The notes below the pieces were generated by a model. That model did no database searches. It had not been told where the DNA came from and worked only from the letters and a program-made list of their open reading frames with translations. Shown piece by piece: positions 60,222-64,000 of a stretch of 64,000 bases of DNA. How positions within the stretch are numbered: position 1 is the stretch's first letter; each line of letters starts with the position of its first letter. The position numbers and the translations under genes were made by a program. The DNA is taken from the NCBI GenBank assembly GCA_950295325.1, contig OX485804.1, positions 65,440,533 through 65,504,532 of the forward strand, read 5' to 3'. The DNA comes from Polytrichum commune (taxonomy: Eukaryota; Streptophyta; Polytrichopsida; Polytrichales; Polytrichaceae).

Positions 60222-60229
60222 GGTAGGAC

Positions 60230-62660
60230 GTCATGTACATTTTGAAGGCCCTTGATATGTGAGGGCTTTCGTGATTCCCGCAAGTCTGCTATAAACTGCT
60301 TCATTAGTTTACTTTGCAAAGCATATTATTCTTCCCTTGTGTGCTCCCAGGGTCCTGCACTTGTTCAAACGATGGGGTTCGTTTTCAAAATGCTGAAAAT
60401 GGGAGACCACCCCCAAGTGTCCTGCTAGCATTCCTCCCTCTCATCCTTGTCAAACTTGTAGGCGAGGTGATCTTTTGGTGTCTTCAATGTTCTTTCATTT
60501 TGTCTCCATATCCCTTGAAATGATCCAGGTGGGTTTGGAATTTTCAGATACAGCTCCATTGCAGGTGCGCTGTAGGATTGTCTTTAAATGAAATCAAACC
60601 ACAGATTTCAAAACCAACCCGACACCCTAATCGCACCGAAGCTCAATTGCAGCTAGTTTATTGCAGAACAAACATGCTACACCATGGACAATTGTAAGTG
60701 AAGGACATCCCCGGTTGCTCTACACATTGTAGACGAGGGGTTTGACGTTTTTTTTCTTCTTGGGATCTAATAACGCCTTCGAGAAAGATCTACACAGGCT
60801 GTCCTAGAGCAATCCCCATTCTTGCAATTTGTGTAGATGGCGTATACAAGAGTTTGGGCTGATTTGAATGTCACCTGGCAACCAGTCTTTGCAATTGGCA
60901 ACTGACATATTCAAATAATGAAATGCCATAGGTACAGTTGGGGGGTGGGGGGAGGACTGTCTATCATCCTCTGGAATTGCTAGTTTGAAAGAGTCCCAAA
61001 TTCCAGTTAGTTTTAGTTCCTTTGTTGACAAGGATTTCTTTGGTTCCACCCAAGTCCTCAGTGTTGATGGCTGCCCGACATCACCCCCTCCCTTGCATGG
61101 TCTGGATGGTGTTATTAGTAATGTTGGCTACAAACTTGTGGTTTTTGTCCCAAACATCTTGTTGTGGAGCGTTTCACAACGACCTGAGCCTTGCTTCTTG
61201 TCATAATCGACCTTGTAGTAGGAGCAACTATCTGCTCGTCTACATCCACTGTGTTCTCCCCATTGTGCTCTTGAATTTTTCGACAGAGTGGTGTTGTCTG
61301 AACTCTTATCTAAATTGTCGCATATATAATTTTATAATTTTATATACTTCTGTGTCATCGACCGTCTCTTTGCCACTATGCACCACCTCATTTGCAGGAC
61401 CTGCTGTACATGTAGTTCTCATTAGGCATTTCTTGCTAAATTTCACTAATATGTGGCATCTCCAAAAGTCCAGGTCCATGCCACACATTGCAATCATTCT
61501 AGTAACCCCACACAAATCTTGTCCTTGAACTTTGCAGTATATGCACTCAGAAAGAGAGCGGCCATGGTAGCCCGCCCCCTACAATAACTAAGCCACGTAG
61601 TGTGCTTCAATTACGAGCTCATGGTACTCTTTTTCGGCATACAGAGCAAGGTATGTGTGCCTGCTTTGCACCATGTTGGATTTATAAATGGGCTCATCCC
61701 AATTCGGACCTCCGCACACTTGTGGGGTGCGTTGCTTGTGAGGACAACCTATGTGCATTACTAGTACAACTTACCGTTAAACAACCCCTTAACCACAATT
61801 GCATCCACATTGCATTCTTACGGTTGAAACATAACTCTCAAACCCAAAATGTAGAACATGCATGCCTCAATATTAAGGGAAAAGGAGTGTAAGAGGGTGA
61901 TTGGTTACTCCACGCTACCAACCACAAGGCCCCTCTGTGCAAAATTTCATCACTTTCTCCCTGCGAAGCACCGCGATCATGTCCTGGTCTGGATGTAAAA
62001 TGGCAAGCATTCAAGCATCGATTTATTTATTTATTTTAAATTTATTTTTCCTACGTCTGTGTTTATGTTCGAGTGGAGCACAAACCCAAAAATTGCATGT
62101 TATTGGGTGCTTCACTTCCCCTTATCCTTGAGCCTTGTGGCTCTCTAGAGCAAGTTTGGGTGGATCAATATCAGCATGGTCCAACGACGGTGGTCAACAT
62201 GCCAAAGTGAGGGGCAAGGTCTCCTTCTCGTTGGTGTGCCCTCTGAACATAAGCCATGCTCTATTGTGGACTTGGCCCCCAAGTCCTCCCAATTTGAGAG
62301 TATGAAACTCTCTCCCATGGTGCTAAGGCTTTGTTGGGATTTTGAAACGGGCCGGCATGTGAAACGCTCAAGGCTCCAGGCCAACCTACGAGGAATTGCA
62401 AAAGGATGCTGACAGGTGGGGTCAGAGCTTCCCTCTTTAGGTCTTGAATTAAGCTCGTAGAGAGGAGCTTAAAGTCAGCCAGGGCTAGACGCCCACCTCT
62501 TTTAGTTGGGCCCCTACCACTATCACCTAAAATCAAAATGCAGACAATCATGTTATAACATATAGATCAAAATTTCAAAAAAATGAGATCATAAGATTAG
62601 CATCATAGACCACAAAAATAGCCTAAAGAGACCCACTTGAGATGATAAAACCACAAGAGT
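60230..62660. other. non-genic DNA with unresolved coding-like patches
   Basis: No firm gene. On the minus strand 61049-60804 is open and reads coding-like (KKSLSTKELKLTGIWDSFKL, PMAFHYLNMSVANCKDWLPG), and 61515-61306 is another open segment. I recognise no domain and see no clean splice link, so I leave them unnamed. Confidence 0.35.
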
Positions 62661-62680
62661 ATGGGGGTCATGGTTTTACT

Positions 62681-63790
62681 GCAGGGCTGATTTTTCACAA
62701 AGTTCTGGCCCGTCCACGTCCAAAAACCTTGAATTGAAAGGCAAAAAAATTGCAACCCGTCCCAAAACCGGTAATTTCTAAACCAACCCGTCCATGGAAA
62801 GGTTAAAGAAAAAAAAACCCGTCCCAAAACCGGTTTGGAAATGAAAATACCCATCCCGCAATATGTATAAATAAGTCTCTTACAATGTTGGTAAAAATTA
62901 AAATTAAAAAAATTAAAACCAAAAGATGTTGACATGTGACTGTTTGCACTTGGAAACAATAGGATCTTCACAAATTATGCCTTCAATGCTTGTCAGCTAT
63001 TTGTCTTTTGCTGTCGATTCTCATCTTTCTAGTACACCCCATTCTAATTTCCTCTGCCGCCATCATTTCTTTTTATTTCTTGTCCTTCAATCTCCCATTT
63101 CTTTCCCCACACTCTATCCTCAAGGTGTTTCCATCACCCGTCATCGCCTGTCCGTCACCACCCGCATTCCCTCCACAAGAGGGGTTTTTCTAGACAAAAC
63201 CTAATCAAAAGTCATCTACGTGCTAGTTTGAAGTTAGAGACTTTAGATGCTTTGATGCGCATTTCATGTGCAAATATTCCAGTTGAAAACATCAATTGGA
63301 ATGCAATGATGCTTGTTTGGAGAAACATGAAGGATAGGAGAATTCATCCACTTCTTTGAAGGGTGAGTAGCTCTTTATTTTTTAATTTTTGAACATGTTT
63401 ATATATACTAATTCTTATTCAATTGCTAAGTTTACCTTCAATTATAATCTTCGACATTATGTTAAAGAGGCTCTAAATTTTATGGTTGATGAATTAATGT
63501 ATGCAGGTGAATCGAGCACTTCAAGATGGATATTTTGATTGGGTATTAGTGGTTTGATTGCATTATGCTTATATTCACATGTCATACATGACATAATACA
63601 ATTGATATTTGTACCATTTATTTTTTTGAAAAAAGTTATCAAAAAAGTTATTATTTTTAGAACCCGTCCAAAAATGAATTTGACACGTCCAAAAACCGGT
63701 TCATTTTCTAAGAACCCATCCACTGAAAAGGTTTTTATTTTATGAACATGTCCCTGGACATGTTAGGGACCTTGTGAAAAATCACCACTG
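62681..63790 (+). mobile_element. second hAT element, different family, with 8-bp TSD
   Basis: 1110 bp. Perfect 8-bp direct repeats GTTTTACT flank it (62673-62680 and 63791-63798). The left end GCAGGGCTGATTTTTCACAA and inverted right end CAGTGGTGATTTTTCACAA form the TIR. Near the ends, CCCGTCC(C)AAAACCGG-type motifs repeat in the same orientation at both sides (at least three left, two right), unusual because subterminal motifs are often inverted. It contains a short transposase remnant and otherwise unrelated T/C-rich filler at 62990-63190. Non-autonomous. Confidence 0.85.
63192..63359 (+). pseudogene. hAT dimerisation-domain fragment
   Basis: Open frame of 55 codons ending in TGA: KSHLRASLKLETLDALMRIS then NIPVENINWNAMMLVWRN. 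It corresponds to the extreme C-terminus of ZNF862-like hAT transposases. It is preceded by TTTTTCTAG, an acceptor-like sequence, suggesting it was the last exon of an intron-bearing transposase gene. Confidence 0.65.
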
Positions 63791-63798
63791 GTTTTACT

Positions 63799-64000
63799 GG
63801 ACCCTGCAAATGTCTAGCCCGGGCCCTTAAGCCCCTGAGATCGCTCCCGGCTACGAGGTATATTCCTTCCTGTTTCGAAGCCTCCCACCATATTTAGACA
63901 CACGTTTGTACTGGATTTCAATTACCTCCTTAACTGCCCATTGACTTTGATTCCCCCCCTTTGCTCGGAGAAGAGGTGCATCCCACAACGTCCTTAAGCT
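63799..64000. other. non-genic window end
   Basis: Too short to assign; no gene seen. Confidence 0.4.

Noticed and set aside
60804-61515. Possible minus-strand gene
   Set aside because: Open segments look coding-like but have no recognised domain, no shared frame and no convincing splice junctions.
1-64000. CRISPR arrays, bacterial operons, rRNA genes
   Set aside because: None seen. The only regular array is the 40-bp contiguous tandem repeat, which has no spacers, and the gene structure is eukaryotic.

Overview
The window is nuclear DNA of a land plant. Genes have spliced GT-AG introns, the intergenic DNA is AT-rich and full of decayed transposable elements, and one short stretch matches plastid trnK-UUU. 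The three conserved genes are plant-type: a TraB-domain protein, a PCF11/PCFS4-like 3'-end processing factor, and the first exon of a phage-type organellar RNA polymerase. I cannot fix the species. Long TE-rich introns, and a non-LTR element with an RNase H and a putative restriction-like endonuclease tail, make a gymnosperm, lycophyte or fern-grade plant as likely as a flowering plant, but this is a guess.

Layout. 1-2.5 kb: 5'-truncated, broken non-LTR retrotransposon (minus). 2.5-11.6 kb: non-genic DNA with dispersed repeats, a short MITE-like element and a ~517-bp element with terminal inverted repeats. 11.7-18.4 kb (minus): TraB-domain gene, nine coding exons, 544 residues, all junctions in frame, with a 5' UTR exon and a repeat-bearing upstream region. 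18.6-24.4 kb: repeats and a Harbinger-like MITE. 24.4-25.1 kb (minus): RpoT first exon with no later exons found. 26.3-29.1 kb: CpG/TCCGGA-rich LTR-retrotransposon fragment (minus). 29.6 kb: plastid trnK 3' exon. 29.9-30.9 kb (minus): trihelix transcription factor pseudogene with three in-frame stops. 31-46 kb: gene desert with dispersed repeats, a 40-bp satellite-like array around a 16-bp palindrome (39.4-40.0 kb) and two unidentified coding remnants (40.9 kb; 42.1-43.2 kb). 46.9-54.7 kb (plus): PCF11-like gene, nine coding exons, 1397 residues. 56.5 kb: second copy of the TIR element. 58.85-60.22 kb and 62.68-63.79 kb: two different hAT elements, each with TIRs and an 8-bp target-site duplication, each holding only the transposase C-terminus.

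The genes do not form a pathway. TraB proteins sit on the mitochondrial outer membrane and RpoT transcribes organellar DNA, but their closeness is probably incidental. The most notable points are the exon-end duplication in the TraB gene, which also duplicates its splice donor and predicts an in-frame isoform switch; the domain order of the non-LTR element; the orphan RpoT exon; the three stops in the trihelix gene; and the CpG-rich LTR island.
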